From the NCBI GenBank assembly GCA_964346395.1, contig CAYFUT010000005.1:9881-73880 (forward strand): DNA of 64,000 nt. Direction: 5' to 3'. The stretch's first letter is position 1, and every line of letters starts with the position of its first letter. Of the stretch, positions 24,488-34,718 are shown in pieces. The notes beneath the pieces were generated by a model. That model saw only the letters and a program-made list of their open reading frames with translations, was not told the DNA's origin and made no database searches. Both the position numbers and the translations under genes were made by a program. This DNA comes from CAYFUT01 sp964346395 (lineage in GTDB: Bacteria; Bacillota; Halanaerobiia; Halobacteroidales; Halobacteroidaceae).

Positions 24488-24916
24488 TTATTCCAGTTTT
24501 TGCAGACTAGCACTCATAATTAGCCCCCAGGTAGAAGCAGATAATGTGTTAATAATACTAGTTTGTAGTGATACATTCGATAGCAAAGGAACTTCATAAA
24601 GTACTACAATCCAGCGGAAAAGAAAGGTGACGAGAAAAGCATATAACCAGCCTTTAAGCAGATATCCCTGAGAAGTAATTTTGGGAATTAAATAACAAAA
24701 CAAAATACCTAAAGCTCCTGTCCATAAAATATGAATTACTAAAGAATATATAATTGCTATTGTACCTGTAGGCCGATTGCCTAACATAGCAATTCCTGCC
24801 CAATCTAAAAATCTAATGTTAGTTAAATTTAGCGGATAATAGAAGGTTAAGTTTATTAGATTCATGATTACTGCTCCTAGAATACCTGAAATTAATCCTC
24901 TAAAAGTTCTATCCAT
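24488..24916 (-). CDS. Small four-helix membrane protein of unknown function
   Basis: A 142-residue integral membrane protein on the minus strand with about four hydrophobic helices. 'GLISGILGAVIMNLIN' at the N-terminus resembles the opening helix of YagU/YqhR-like small membrane proteins, but I cannot place it in a family. A poly-G tract precedes the start and acts as the ribosome site. It is divergently oriented to the DUF4126 gene, with about 105 bases between that must hold both promoters. Confidence 0.7.
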   Translation of the reverse strand: MDRTFRGLISGILGAVIMNLINLTFYYPLNLTNIRFLDWAGIAMLGNRPTGTIAIIYSLVIHILWTGALGILFCYLIPKITSQGYLLKGWLYAFLVTFLFRWIVVLYEVPLLSNVSLQTSIINTLSASTWGLIMSASLQKLE

Positions 24917-25022
24917 TTAACGCCCCCCCCTTTTCTTTAGCCAATCTTTCTTTTATTATACCCAGAAAAAAAGATATCATTCAGATAAAAATCAATCTAT
25001 TAGCTATAGAGGAGGGAGAAGA

Positions 25023-25571
25023 ATGAAAGTGATGAGTAGTGTTTTAATTGGAATCGGACTGAGTGCTGCCTGTGGATTTAAAACATTTCTGCCGTTATTG
25101 GGCATGAGCGTCTTTTCATTATCTGGTCAATTAGAGTTGGCGCCTGAATTTAATTGGATTGCTAGTTATTATGCCTTAATTGCTTTTACAATTGCTGCTG
25201 TGATGGAGCTTCTTGAATATTATTTTCCTCCATTAGCTAATTTATTTGCTAAAATTGCAGTTCCGCTTTCTGCAGCTGCGGGAGCAATTGCTACTGCTTC
25301 AGCAGTTGTAGAAATAGATCCCTTTTTACGTTGGTCTTTAGCAGTAATTGCTGGTAGTGGAGTTTCCGGCACTGTTAGAATAAAGTTGGCTCAGTTCAGG
25401 AAGGCAGTAACAGTTTCGGTGGGGAACTTTGGGTTATTATTAACTATATTTGAATTAATAAGTTCTTTTTTATTAACTGCAGTAGCGGTTGCTGTGCCTA
25501 ACTTATTAGTTTACGGATTAGTTTTTTATAGTTTTATTATAGTTAAAAAGTTCATATATTCGACAAAATAG
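25023..25571 (+). CDS. DUF4126-family membrane protein
   Basis: A 182-residue protein with five or six hydrophobic helices. The opening 'GIGLSAACGFKTFLPLLG' is the signature of DUF4126. The family has no established role; members are small inner-membrane proteins. It starts at ATG 10 bases after GGAGGGAG. It stands alone and the next gene starts 136 bases later. Confidence 0.85.
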   Translation: MKVMSSVLIGIGLSAACGFKTFLPLLGMSVFSLSGQLELAPEFNWIASYYALIAFTIAAVMELLEYYFPPLANLFAKIAVPLSAAAGAIATASAVVEIDPFLRWSLAVIAGSGVSGTVRIKLAQFRKAVTVSVGNFGLLLTIFELISSFLLTAVAVAVPNLLVYGLVFYSFIIVKKFIYSTK

Positions 25572-25707
25572 GCAATTAAATAGAAGGATTTCAAGCCTTT
25601 CATGTAGAATAATAATATATTAAGCGGCTCGAAAAGTAAAAAAACTAAACTAAAAATAATTAGCTGAGTTATAATTTATTAATAATATAGAAACTGGGGG
25701 GATAAAA

Positions 25708-26646
25708 GTGGACTTAAATAAAGTTCGCGCCGGATTAGTAGGGGTGGCAGTAGGCGATGCTTTGGGAGTGCCGGTAGAAACTAAAAGCAGGGCAGAATTA
25801 GCCGAAAATCCCGTCCAGGGGATGGAACAGCGCCAAAATAATTTACCTGCGGGAACCTGGTCGGATGATAGTGCTCTGACTTTCTGTTTAGCAGAAAGCT
25901 TATGCCGGGGTTATAATTTGCAGGATATTAGTAATCGGTTTGTCCGCTGGTATGAAGAGGGATATTGGAGTACTTTACGGCGCAGATTAGGAATTGGAGA
26001 GACTACTAAACAGGCAATTGAAAACCTGCGGTCTGGAATTGCTCCCCTAGAAGCAGGCGGCAGAGGCGAATATGATAACGGAAATGGATCTTTAATGCGG
26101 ATTTTACCGTTAGCTTACTTTTTGCTGGAAAAGCAGCCGCAGGAAAGGTTCAAGCGAATTCATGAGGTTTCTTCTTTAACCCATGGCCACCCCCGGGCCA
26201 AATTGGCTTGTGGGATTTATGTTGAATTTGCTATTAATTTATTAAAAGGTCTTGACTTAGCTGCTGCTTATACGGAGATGCAGCCAACCATTAAAAATTA
26301 TTTTCAGAGCAATGAATATTATCCGGAATTGAGTCATTTTTCGCGGATTTTAGAAGTTAATATAGCAGAAGTTCCTCGCAACAAAATAAAAGCAAGTGCC
26401 TATGTGGTTGAAACTCTGGAAGCTGGGTTATGGGCTCTATTAACTAGTGATTCTTTTAGTTCAGCAGTTTTGTCAGCAGTTAATTTGGGAGAAGATGCTG
26501 ATACAGTGGGAGCAGTAACCGGCGGCTTAGCTGGTATTTATTATGGTTGGGAAGCAATTCCTGAGGAATGGAAGCAGAAGCTAGTGCATAATAAGCATAT
26601 TTTAGATTTGGCAGGTAGATTTCATCAACAAGTAGTTGCAGATTAA
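25708..26646 (+). CDS. ADP-ribosylglycohydrolase (DraG/ARH-like)
   Basis: A 312-residue hydrolase that should remove ADP-ribose from proteins or small molecules. Magnesium-binding motifs are intact: 'GDALGVPVE' near residue 15, 'WSDDSALT' (Asp53, Asp54) and 'DADTVGAVTGG' (Asp263, Asp265). Its length matches the ARH family. GTG start after GGGGGG. No dedicated ADP-ribosyltransferase or nitrogenase gene is nearby, so this is probably a general ARH rather than DraG. Confidence 0.93.
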   Translation: MDLNKVRAGLVGVAVGDALGVPVETKSRAELAENPVQGMEQRQNNLPAGTWSDDSALTFCLAESLCRGYNLQDISNRFVRWYEEGYWSTLRRRLGIGETTKQAIENLRSGIAPLEAGGRGEYDNGNGSLMRILPLAYFLLEKQPQERFKRIHEVSSLTHGHPRAKLACGIYVEFAINLLKGLDLAAAYTEMQPTIKNYFQSNEYYPELSHFSRILEVNIAEVPRNKIKASAYVVETLEAGLWALLTSDSFSSAVLSAVNLGEDADTVGAVTGGLAGIYYGWEAIPEEWKQKLVHNKHILDLAGRFHQQVVAD

Positions 26647-26672
26647 GTTGCTTACTGGCGGCTTTTTTTAAT
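26645..26672 (+). terminator. Terminator after the ADP-ribosylglycohydrolase gene
   Basis: AAGTTGC (26645-26651) pairs with GCGGCTT (26658-26664), using two G-T wobbles, followed by seven T. Confidence 0.6.
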
Positions 26673-26783
26673 AAAGCAGGAGATTTAAATGTATTACGGA
26701 ATATTAGCAATTAATAATAATTTTTTTCTTTAGATTTAGTTTTTTATTATTGAAGTGGGTTGAGGTAAGAGGGGGGAGGATTA

Positions 26784-29021
26784 GTGAGTAAAGTTTCTTT
26801 GCAGGAGTTATTTACAAAACAGCTGCGGAAAATGACAGCAGTGGTTACAGTTGGGATTGTGTTAATAATTGGTTTGTTCGCCGGGGTAGTCTATAATCAA
26901 GTCTACAAACGGGAAGAAGCCCACCTGTCAGAAGCAGTTACTTATTTTTTGCGAGATACTGAAGAAACTTTAGTACAAGTAGAAAATACTTATAATCAGC
27001 AGCTGCGGAAAGAGCTGAAAGATTTTTACCGCAATTATGAGACAGTTGAAGAGCAGGAGTATATTGCGGGCCGCGTAACGGAAATAAAACGGGAAATAAA
27101 CCAGATACCTTATACTCCCTTTGAAATAAAGCAGGTGAATTATTATTTAATTAATCCGCAGGGAGAAGTTTTTGCTACTGATTATTCTCCGGATGAAGGG
27201 CTTGATTTGTCTGATACAAAACTGTGGGATGAGTTAAAAGCGGCTGACCCAGGGGAAGTTCTTACTTTCCCGCTGGATGACGAAACCAAAACAGGCCGTA
27301 ATCGGCTGTATACTTATCTAAAGCTGCCTGATGGGAATATTTTTGAAATTGGAATTTTGTTTAAAAATATTGATCAAGTAATAAAAAGAAAACTTGATTA
27401 TATTAGTCAGGGCAAGAATGTAAGTTTAGATCTGTATGGTTATCATTTTCACCATTATTTCCATCAGGAAGAGGAATTAACCGCAGAAGAAAAGGAATTA
27501 CTGAAACAGTCAATCCAGCGCCAACAGATGATTGAAGAGAGCATTTCTCCGTTTAAAAAAGTATATTACCGGGGCTGGAGTTCTCAATACGGCAACCGAT
27601 ATATTAAAGTGAAAGTTAATTACCAGCAGGTAAGAACTACGTTAGGATTTACAGTTTTACTGTTTTTGTTGTTGGTGATGGGCATTAAATTTTATGGGGA
27701 ACAGATTAAAGCGGAACTGCAGATGATAGTAGAAAAAATCAGCTTAATTATTAGTGATATTAAGCAGTTTTCCCGTTCGCCTGAAAATCAATTTCCAATT
27801 AAGAAAACGGATATTGAGGAAATTGACAATTTAATTGCTAGTTATAAGAAAATGGCCAATGAAATTAATGCTAGTTATCAGCAGTTAGAAGCTTATAGTG
27901 AAGAATTAGAGGATTCTTATCAGGAAATAGAGCTGCTGGTTGATAAATTAGAAAATTTAATTAGGTTAACCTCCGAGTTGACTACTACTAACTACGAAGA
28001 CGAAAGGGATTTTTTGAGTAATGTACTGCAGACAGCAATCAAAGTAGTAGAAGCAGCAGACTGTGGGAGTGTATATCTATTTAAAGAGGATCGGATTGAA
28101 TTTATAGATACTGTGGGGCATGATTTGTCTAAACTGCGGGAATTAAAGTTAGAAGCAGAGGTGTTTGTGGAAGTAACAGAAGAAGTTGAAATTGTGGATA
28201 GGATAATGGAGTTATCTCTTCCGCGGCTTTCAGAAAAAGGCCAGGAAAAATTTAAGCAGGCTACTAAATCTATAAAACAGTCTCTGCTCTTCGGACTTTT
28301 TGTAGAAGGAGAGCGGATTGGAGGCGTCAGTTTGGATATTTCTGAGAGTCAGGAAGCAGAATTTGCTGACCAGTCTAAAAAATTAATGGAGGCTTTCCAG
28401 AGCTTGGTGATTTCCTTTTATACGATGAAGCGGTATAATCAAGTGCAGAAGGAATTTCACCGGGATATTGTAATTGCAATTAATAAAATGCTGGAAATTC
28501 ATGATGAATATACAAGGGGGCATTCCGAAAATGTAGCCAAGTTGGCCCGGCAGATTGCAGAAGAACTGGGACTGTCGGCTGAAGAAGTAGAAAAGACGTA
28601 TTGGGCAGGGATGGTGCATGATATTGGGAAGACAGTGGTACCCCGGGAAATCTTAAATAAAAAGGGCAAGTTAACTGAGGAAGAATTTGAGCAGATTAAG
28701 CAGCATCCGGTTTGGGGGTATGATACACTGAAAAATTCTCAGCAGTTAAAAGAAATAGCCCTATATGTCCGTCACCATCATGAGCGCTGGGACGGAAACG
28801 GATATCCGGACGGTTTGGCGGGCGATGAAATTCCTTTAATTTCACAAATTCTAACAGTAGCTGATGCCTGGGATGCTATGCGTTCTACTCGACCGTACCG
28901 TGATTCTTTATCGCAGGAGGCTGCTTATCAGGAGATAAAAGAGAATAACGGAAGTCAGTTCAGTCCCCGAGTAGTGAAAGCGTTTAAAAGAGTAGATCCG
29001 GGAAATATAATTGATAATTAA
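26784..29021 (+). CDS. Membrane sensor with GAF and HD-GYP c-di-GMP phosphodiesterase domains
   Basis: A 745-residue sensory phosphodiesterase. Two membrane helices (about 17-38 and 288-306) frame an extracytoplasmic Cache-like sensor. A coiled coil (about 350-400) leads to a GAF-like domain (about 400-560). The HD-GYP domain fills 565-740 with 'HSENVAKLA', 'HDIGKTVVP' (His612-Asp613), 'HHERWDGNGYPDGL' and 'ADAWDAMRS'. All metal-binding and GYP residues are present, so c-di-GMP hydrolysis is expected. GTG start after GGGGGGAGG. It is monocistronic with its own terminator. Confidence 0.94.
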   Translation: MSKVSLQELFTKQLRKMTAVVTVGIVLIIGLFAGVVYNQVYKREEAHLSEAVTYFLRDTEETLVQVENTYNQQLRKELKDFYRNYETVEEQEYIAGRVTEIKREINQIPYTPFEIKQVNYYLINPQGEVFATDYSPDEGLDLSDTKLWDELKAADPGEVLTFPLDDETKTGRNRLYTYLKLPDGNIFEIGILFKNIDQVIKRKLDYISQGKNVSLDLYGYHFHHYFHQEEELTAEEKELLKQSIQRQQMIEESISPFKKVYYRGWSSQYGNRYIKVKVNYQQVRTTLGFTVLLFLLLVMGIKFYGEQIKAELQMIVEKISLIISDIKQFSRSPENQFPIKKTDIEEIDNLIASYKKMANEINASYQQLEAYSEELEDSYQEIELLVDKLENLIRLTSELTTTNYEDERDFLSNVLQTAIKVVEAADCGSVYLFKEDRIEFIDTVGHDLSKLRELKLEAEVFVEVTEEVEIVDRIMELSLPRLSEKGQEKFKQATKSIKQSLLFGLFVEGERIGGVSLDISESQEAEFADQSKKLMEAFQSLVISFYTMKRYNQVQKEFHRDIVIAINKMLEIHDEYTRGHSENVAKLARQIAEELGLSAEEVEKTYWAGMVHDIGKTVVPREILNKKGKLTEEEFEQIKQHPVWGYDTLKNSQQLKEIALYVRHHHERWDGNGYPDGLAGDEIPLISQILTVADAWDAMRSTRPYRDSLSQEAAYQEIKENNGSQFSPRVVKAFKRVDPGNIIDN

Positions 29022-29061
29022 CTAACGAGTTTTTAAAAAATAAATAACTAGATATAAATTC

Positions 29062-29092
29062 AAGCCGCCTGACGGCGGCTTTTTTGTGCTCT
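29062..29092 (+). terminator. Terminator after the HD-GYP gene
   Basis: AGCCGCC pairs with GGCGGCT around TGAC and is followed by six T. Confidence 0.85.
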
Positions 29093-29213
29093 GCAAAATA
29101 TAGTTTTTAGATGTTATGTATATTTTTGGTTATAAATATAATATTTACAATAGTGTTTTTCTTTATTATAATATAAGAAAAAGAATAGAAAAAATATAAT
29201 AAGAAAGAATAAA

Positions 29214-29478
29214 ATGGAAGAAAAGAAAGGGGTTGTGCTTCTTGTATTATTTCTTATAGTAGTAGTTGGCTGCAGTAAAGAAGAAGCTCAGGCGCTGGTA
29301 ATTAAAAGATTAAATTTATAGTCCACATCAGTAGTAGCTAGCTAACTGGGAGTTGACCAGGATAGAAAGTGAGATTACTAAATTGCCGGTTTTTCGACTC
29401 CCAAACTCTGGTTTGCCGGCCGAAGACCAGTATGCTACTCCGCAGCCGAGTCATAAATCTAGTGTAAAATTAAATTAA
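29214..29478 (+). pseudogene. Possible decayed small lipoprotein gene
   Basis: An ORF from ATG 29214 gives a lipoprotein-like start ('VVVGCSKG') but stops at 29306. A second open frame reaches TAA 29478 and ends with protein-like sequence ('GLPAEDQYATPQPSHKSS'). Several stops separate the two. A frameshifted remnant is one reading; an untranslated stretch is another. This is all I see in the 484 bases between the HD-GYP terminator and the next gene. Confidence 0.25.
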
Positions 29479-29505
29479 ACTATCTTTTATGGGGTGTGAT
29501 AATTA

Positions 29506-30120
29506 ATGAGCAAATTGAGAAAGCAGGAGCTGGTTTGGTTATTATTTGGACTGTTAGTGATGGTAAGTTTAACTCTGACAGTTGGGAAGGTGGAAGCAGA
29601 AGAAAGAAAGATTACTGTGCCTATTGAAATTTCTCTACCTGAGGAGTCAAATATTAAGGTTTCTAATCTAATGGTTTTAACTTTTTTAGATAAGATTTTC
29701 CTTAGTTCTAAGGAATTAGAAGTCAGTCTGTTAGTGAATAATGACCAGCCGATTATGATTAATAATCAAAAAGGAGAAATTATAATGATGGGGTATGTAT
29801 TTGGTGGAGAGTTGGCCTCTCTGGTAGCCGAAAGAGAGAAATTGAAAAAATATTCGGCTGATTTTAATTCCCCTATTAAAATTGATGCTCGGAGTACTGC
29901 TTTAAGTCTAACGATGATGAATTTAGCTATGGGAAGTGTAGAGGCAGAAGGAAAATTAGATTTTGCACAGCTAGTTTTAGAACATGACAAATTCTCTGTG
30001 CTGGTAAAAGAAGTAAAAAACCACTTGATTGAAAAGTCGGAAGAACCGTTAATTAAACAGGAAAATATACGCCAGTTAACAGGAAATATAATCAAAGATG
30101 TATACTACAAGATAAAATAA
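29506..30120 (+). CDS. Secreted protein of unknown function
   Basis: A 204-residue protein with a signal peptide (about 1-32, cleavage near 'VEAEE'). I do not recognise the mature part: a beta-rich first half ('ITVPIEISLPEE') and a helical second half with Lys/Glu-rich segments. There is no lipobox and no C-terminal aromatic barrel signal, so it is probably periplasmic or released. Ribosome site is a modest GGGGTG. It stands before gltB but 104 bases separate them and co-regulation is not evident. Confidence 0.6.
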   Translation: MSKLRKQELVWLLFGLLVMVSLTLTVGKVEAEERKITVPIEISLPEESNIKVSNLMVLTFLDKIFLSSKELEVSLLVNNDQPIMINNQKGEIIMMGYVFGGELASLVAEREKLKKYSADFNSPIKIDARSTALSLTMMNLAMGSVEAEGKLDFAQLVLEHDKFSVLVKEVKNHLIEKSEEPLIKQENIRQLTGNIIKDVYYKIK

Positions 30121-30224
30121 AATTTATTTTTTGCTTTATAGTGTTGAAAATAGAGTTAATCCTAGATAAAATAAAGATTACACTATTTAAATAAAGTTGA
30201 GAGTAGAGGAGGAGTGAAGTAGAG

Positions 30225-33200
30225 ATGAAAGCAATGGGGATACCTTCCGACGAAGGACTATATTCATCTAAAGAAGAGAAAGATAGCTGTGGAGTAGGTT
30301 TTATTGCTCACATGGAGGGACAGAAAAGTCATGAGGTTATAACTAAAGGATTAGATATTTTAGCTCGGTTGGACCATCGGGGAGCGGTAGGAGCTGATCC
30401 GTTGACTGGTGATGGAGCCGGAATCTTAATGCAAATGCCGGATCAGTTTTTACGGCAGGAGCTGAAAGAGAAGCAGGTGGAGCTGCCTGCTCAAGGGGAT
30501 TATGGAGTGGGAATGTTATTTTTACCTCCCCAAGAGAGAGACCAAGAAGAAATCAAGAAAGTTGTGAATGAGGTTGTAGAAGCAGAGGGGCAGGGAATTC
30601 TAGCCTGGAGAAAGGTACCAATTGATGTAGAAGAGATTGGAGAAAGTGCGGCTGCTACTCGTCCTGCTGTCAAGCAGGTAGTAATTAAGAAGCAGCCAGA
30701 AATAGATAATTTTGAGTTGAAATTATATTTAATAAGAAGAAAGATTAAGCAGGCGGTAGAAGAGTTAGAGTTAGCTAATAAAGAATACTTTAGTATTCCA
30801 AGCTTTTCTAATCAAGTGCTGATCTATAAGGGGCTATTGCTTCCCCAGCAGATTAGCAGTTTTTATCAGGATTTAACTGATCCTAAGTTACAGTCTGCTT
30901 TGGCGTTAGTTCATCAGCGTTATAGTACTAATACCTTTCCTTCTTGGGATTTGGCTCAGCCTTTTCGCTATCTAGCCCATAATGGAGAAATTAATACGCT
31001 GCGGGGCAATATTAACTGGATGACAGCTCGGGAACCAGCTCTAGCCGCTGAAGAATTAGGAGCAGAAATTGAAGAGTTGTTTCCGATTACTGATGATGAG
31101 GATAGTGATTCAGCTAATTTAAATCATGTAGTGGAATTGCTACTTGCCGGCGGAATGGAGTTAGTAGAAGCAATGCGGCTGTTAATTCCGGAGGCCTGGG
31201 AGAAAAACGAATCTTTAGATCAGCAGGTTAGGGATTATTATGAATATAATGCCGGTTTGATGGAGCCCTGGGATGGGCCAGCAGCGATTGCTTTTACTGA
31301 CGGTACTCAGATTGGGGCTACTTTAGACCGGAATGGACTGCGGCCGGCTAGATATGTAGTGACTGAAGATGACTATATTATTTTAGGTTCAGAAGTGGGA
31401 ACTTTGGATACAGAGCCCGAAAATATACAGGAAAGCGGGCGGCTTAGTCCGGGCGAAATGATGCTGGTGGATATTGAACAGGGTAAAATAATGAGGGATA
31501 AAGAAATAAAAGAACAGCTTAGTTCACAGCAGCCTTACGGTGAGTGGTTAGCCCAAAACAAACAACAGTTATCAGAATTAGAGGCCGGGCCAACTTCCGA
31601 AGAAGCAGGGTTAGAAGCCATCAATGAACAGCTGCTTGCTTTCGGCTACAGCCGGGAGGACTTAAACACGCTAATCGGCCCGATGGCCGATAATCAAAAA
31701 GAAGCTATTGGTTCTATGGGTAATGATACACCGCTAGCTGTGTTGTCTAACCGGGCAAAACCGCTGTTTAATTATTTCAAGCAGTTGTTTGCGCAAGTAA
31801 CTAATCCCCCGATTGATCCGATTCGGGAAGATATAATTATGTCGTTGAAGAGTAATTTAGGGACAAAAAGTAATATTTTAGAGCGGACGGAAGATAAGGC
31901 CAGAACTATTGAATTAGAATCACCGATTCTAACCAACCAACAGTTGGGCAAGATTGCGGAACTGGATAATGAAGAATTCAAAGCAGCAACTGTAGGGATG
32001 TTTTTTGACCCGGAGGTAGGTTTAGAACAAGGATTAGAAGATATGTTTGCTCAGGCAGAAGCTAAGATTGATAACGGATGTAATGTACTGATTCTTAGCG
32101 ACCGGGAAGTAGGAGCAGACAAAGCACCAATCCCTAGTCTACTGGCTACTTCAGGACTTCATAACCGGTTGATAAAAGATAGAAAACGTAGCGGAGTAGA
32201 TATAGTTGTAGAAACTGGAGAAGCTCGGGAAATTATGCATTTTGCTCTGTTAATTGGTTATGGAGCTTTGGCAGTTAATCCTTATTTAGCTTATGATGCT
32301 ATTTCTTATATGAGTCAGGAAGGGCTGTATTTAACTCAACGTGAGGATGTAACGAAGCGGATTGATAAATATATTACAGCAGTAGAAAAAGGCTTATGCA
32401 AGATCATGTCTAAAATGGGAATTTCAACTATCCAGAGTTATCGGGGAGCTCAGATCTTTGAAGCGGTGGGTCTAAGTTCTGATTTTGTTGAGCAGTATTT
32501 TTATGGAACCACTACCCGCATTGAAGGAATCGGAATTGAAGAGTTAGAAGCAGAAATGCTGGCTAATTATCAGCGGGCGTATGAAAAACAGCAGGATGAA
32601 ACTTTTGTAGTTCCTAATGAAGGGGAATACAGCTGGCGCGACCAGGGAGAGCACCATTTATTTAGCCCGGAGGCGATTGCAAAGTTGCAGCATGCTACTC
32701 GGCAGGAAGACTATGATTTATATCAGGAATATGCCGAACTGATTGATGAACAGAGTGATCAGTTATCTACTCTCCGCGGCTTATTTGAATTTACCAATCG
32801 CTCTCCAATTCCAATTGAAGAAGTAGAACCGGTAGAAGATATTCGGCAGCGGTTTGTTACGGGAGCTATGTCTTTTGGGTCAATTTCCAAGGAAGCTCAC
32901 GAAACGATTGCGCGGGCGATGAATGAAATCGGCGGGATGTCTAATTCAGGCGAAGGAGGAGAAGATCCAACTCGATTTACTGATAACCGGCGCAGTGCAG
33001 TTAAGCAGGTGGCTTCCGGTCGTTTTGGAGTTACTACTCATTATTTGGTGAATGCTGATGAATTACAGATCAAAATGGCCCAGGGAGCTAAGCCTGGTGA
33101 AGGCGGTCATTTGCCGGGGCGGAAAGTAAGTGAGACGATTGCTTCCGTGCGTCATACAATGCCGGGTATTGATCTGATTTCGCCGCCGCCGCACCACGAT

Positions 33201-34718
33201 ATTTATTCGATTGAAGATTTAGCCCAGTTAATTTTTGATTTAAAGAATGTAAATCCGGAGGCTCGAGTCAGTGTTAAGTTGGTCTCAGAAGTAGGTATCG
33301 GTACGATTGCAGCTGGTGTTTCCAAAGCTCATGCTGATATGATTTTGATTTCAGGTCATGATGGAGGAACCGGAGCTGCTCCGCTTAATTCTATTAAGCA
33401 CGCCGGCCTTCCTTGGGAATTGGGAGTTTCCGAAGCCCATCAGGTTTTAGTCAAGAATAATCTGCGCAGTCGAGTTCGCCTGCAGACAGACGGGCAGATG
33501 AAGACCGGTCGAGATGTAGCAATTGCTGCCCTGTTGGGAGCAGAAGAATATGGTTTTGCTACCGCTGCGTTAGTAGTATTAGGCTGTGTTATGATGCGGC
33601 AGTGCAGTGATAATAACTGTCCAGTGGGGATTGCTACCCAGCGGGAAGATCTCCGAGAGCGGTTTGCCGGGCATAAAGATTACTTGATTAATTACTTTAC
33701 TTTTGTTGCTCAGCACTTACGGGAAATCATGGCTGAATTAGGCTTTAAAACAGTAGATGAAATGATCGGCCGGACTGATAAACTGGATATGAAAAAAGCT
33801 GTTAACCACTGGAAAGCTGAGGGAGTAGATATTTCTAAACTACTTTACCAGCAGGAATTGATTGACAATAATGAGCTATACTGTACGGAAGAACAAGACC
33901 ATGGAATTGATGAAATTTTAGATCGCGAGTTGATTGCTCAAGCTGAACCTGCCCTTAATGATAAACAAGAAGTAGAATTTGATGTTGATTTAAATAATGT
34001 CAATCGAACTACCGGCACCAGGTTAAGCGGTGAAATTGCTGAGCGCTATGGCGGAGAAGGATTGCCCGAAGATACAATCTGGATTAACTTTACCGGCTAT
34101 GCCGGGCAGAGTTTTGGTGCCTTCGGAATGAAAGGATTGACAATGAAATTAGTTGGTCAGGCTAATGACTATGTAGGAAAGGGTTTATTTGGGGCTAAAC
34201 TGATCATTAAGCAGCCGGAAACAGTAAAGACACCGGCGACAGAAAATGTGATTGCCGGGAATACTATTCTGTATGGTGCTACTGATGGAGAATTGTATAT
34301 GAATGGAGTAGCCGGCGAACGGTTTGCAGTTAGAAACTCGGGAGCAGAAGCAGTAGTAGAAGGAGTCGGCGACCACTGCTGTGAATACATGACCGGGGGT
34401 AGAGTAGTAGTTTTAGGCCCTACGGGCCGCAATTTCGGCGCCGGAATGAGCGGGGGAATTGCTTATGTATATGATATTGATGAAAACTTTGTCGAGCAGG
34501 TTAATGGAGTTATGGTCCAGATAGAACCAGTTACCGAAGATGGAGACCGAACTAAAATCAAAGAATTAATTGAAAATCATGTTCAGTATACCGACAGTCA
34601 GCGGGGTAAAGAAATTCTGGCTGACTGGGAAACAGCAGTCGATAAATTTATAAAGGTAATTGCCCCGCAGTATAAGCAAATACTTGCCGAGCGTAGGGAG
34701 GAGAAGAGTAATGGCTAA
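30225..34718 (+). CDS. gltB: Glutamate synthase, large subunit
   Basis: Transfers the glutamine amide to 2-oxoglutarate, giving two glutamates. At 1497 residues it is full length. Cys22 in 'SCGVGF' should become the N-terminal nucleophile of the glutaminase domain after removal of a 21-residue propeptide. The FMN/synthase domain begins near 880 ('FVTGAMSFGSISKEAH'). The 3Fe-4S cluster ligands are Cys1121, Cys1127 and Cys1132 ('CVMMRQCSDNNC'). A C-terminal beta-helix (GXGXG) domain follows. It overlaps gltD by 8 bases, which indicates translational coupling. GGAGGAG ribosome site. Confidence 0.98.
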   Translation: MKAMGIPSDEGLYSSKEEKDSCGVGFIAHMEGQKSHEVITKGLDILARLDHRGAVGADPLTGDGAGILMQMPDQFLRQELKEKQVELPAQGDYGVGMLFLPPQERDQEEIKKVVNEVVEAEGQGILAWRKVPIDVEEIGESAAATRPAVKQVVIKKQPEIDNFELKLYLIRRKIKQAVEELELANKEYFSIPSFSNQVLIYKGLLLPQQISSFYQDLTDPKLQSALALVHQRYSTNTFPSWDLAQPFRYLAHNGEINTLRGNINWMTAREPALAAEELGAEIEELFPITDDEDSDSANLNHVVELLLAGGMELVEAMRLLIPEAWEKNESLDQQVRDYYEYNAGLMEPWDGPAAIAFTDGTQIGATLDRNGLRPARYVVTEDDYIILGSEVGTLDTEPENIQESGRLSPGEMMLVDIEQGKIMRDKEIKEQLSSQQPYGEWLAQNKQQLSELEAGPTSEEAGLEAINEQLLAFGYSREDLNTLIGPMADNQKEAIGSMGNDTPLAVLSNRAKPLFNYFKQLFAQVTNPPIDPIREDIIMSLKSNLGTKSNILERTEDKARTIELESPILTNQQLGKIAELDNEEFKAATVGMFFDPEVGLEQGLEDMFAQAEAKIDNGCNVLILSDREVGADKAPIPSLLATSGLHNRLIKDRKRSGVDIVVETGEAREIMHFALLIGYGALAVNPYLAYDAISYMSQEGLYLTQREDVTKRIDKYITAVEKGLCKIMSKMGISTIQSYRGAQIFEAVGLSSDFVEQYFYGTTTRIEGIGIEELEAEMLANYQRAYEKQQDETFVVPNEGEYSWRDQGEHHLFSPEAIAKLQHATRQEDYDLYQEYAELIDEQSDQLSTLRGLFEFTNRSPIPIEEVEPVEDIRQRFVTGAMSFGSISKEAHETIARAMNEIGGMSNSGEGGEDPTRFTDNRRSAVKQVASGRFGVTTHYLVNADELQIKMAQGAKPGEGGHLPGRKVSETIASVRHTMPGIDLISPPPHHDIYSIEDLAQLIFDLKNVNPEARVSVKLVSEVGIGTIAAGVSKAHADMILISGHDGGTGAAPLNSIKHAGLPWELGVSEAHQVLVKNNLRSRVRLQTDGQMKTGRDVAIAALLGAEEYGFATAALVVLGCVMMRQCSDNNCPVGIATQREDLRERFAGHKDYLINYFTFVAQHLREIMAELGFKTVDEMIGRTDKLDMKKAVNHWKAEGVDISKLLYQQELIDNNELYCTEEQDHGIDEILDRELIAQAEPALNDKQEVEFDVDLNNVNRTTGTRLSGEIAERYGGEGLPEDTIWINFTGYAGQSFGAFGMKGLTMKLVGQANDYVGKGLFGAKLIIKQPETVKTPATENVIAGNTILYGATDGELYMNGVAGERFAVRNSGAEAVVEGVGDHCCEYMTGGRVVVLGPTGRNFGAGMSGGIAYVYDIDENFVEQVNGVMVQIEPVTEDGDRTKIKELIENHVQYTDSQRGKEILADWETAVDKFIKVIAPQYKQILAERREEKSNG

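Noticed and set aside
25708..26646. DraG of a nitrogenase control system
   Set aside because: No draT, nif or glnB genes are nearby; general ADP-ribosylglycohydrolase is safer.
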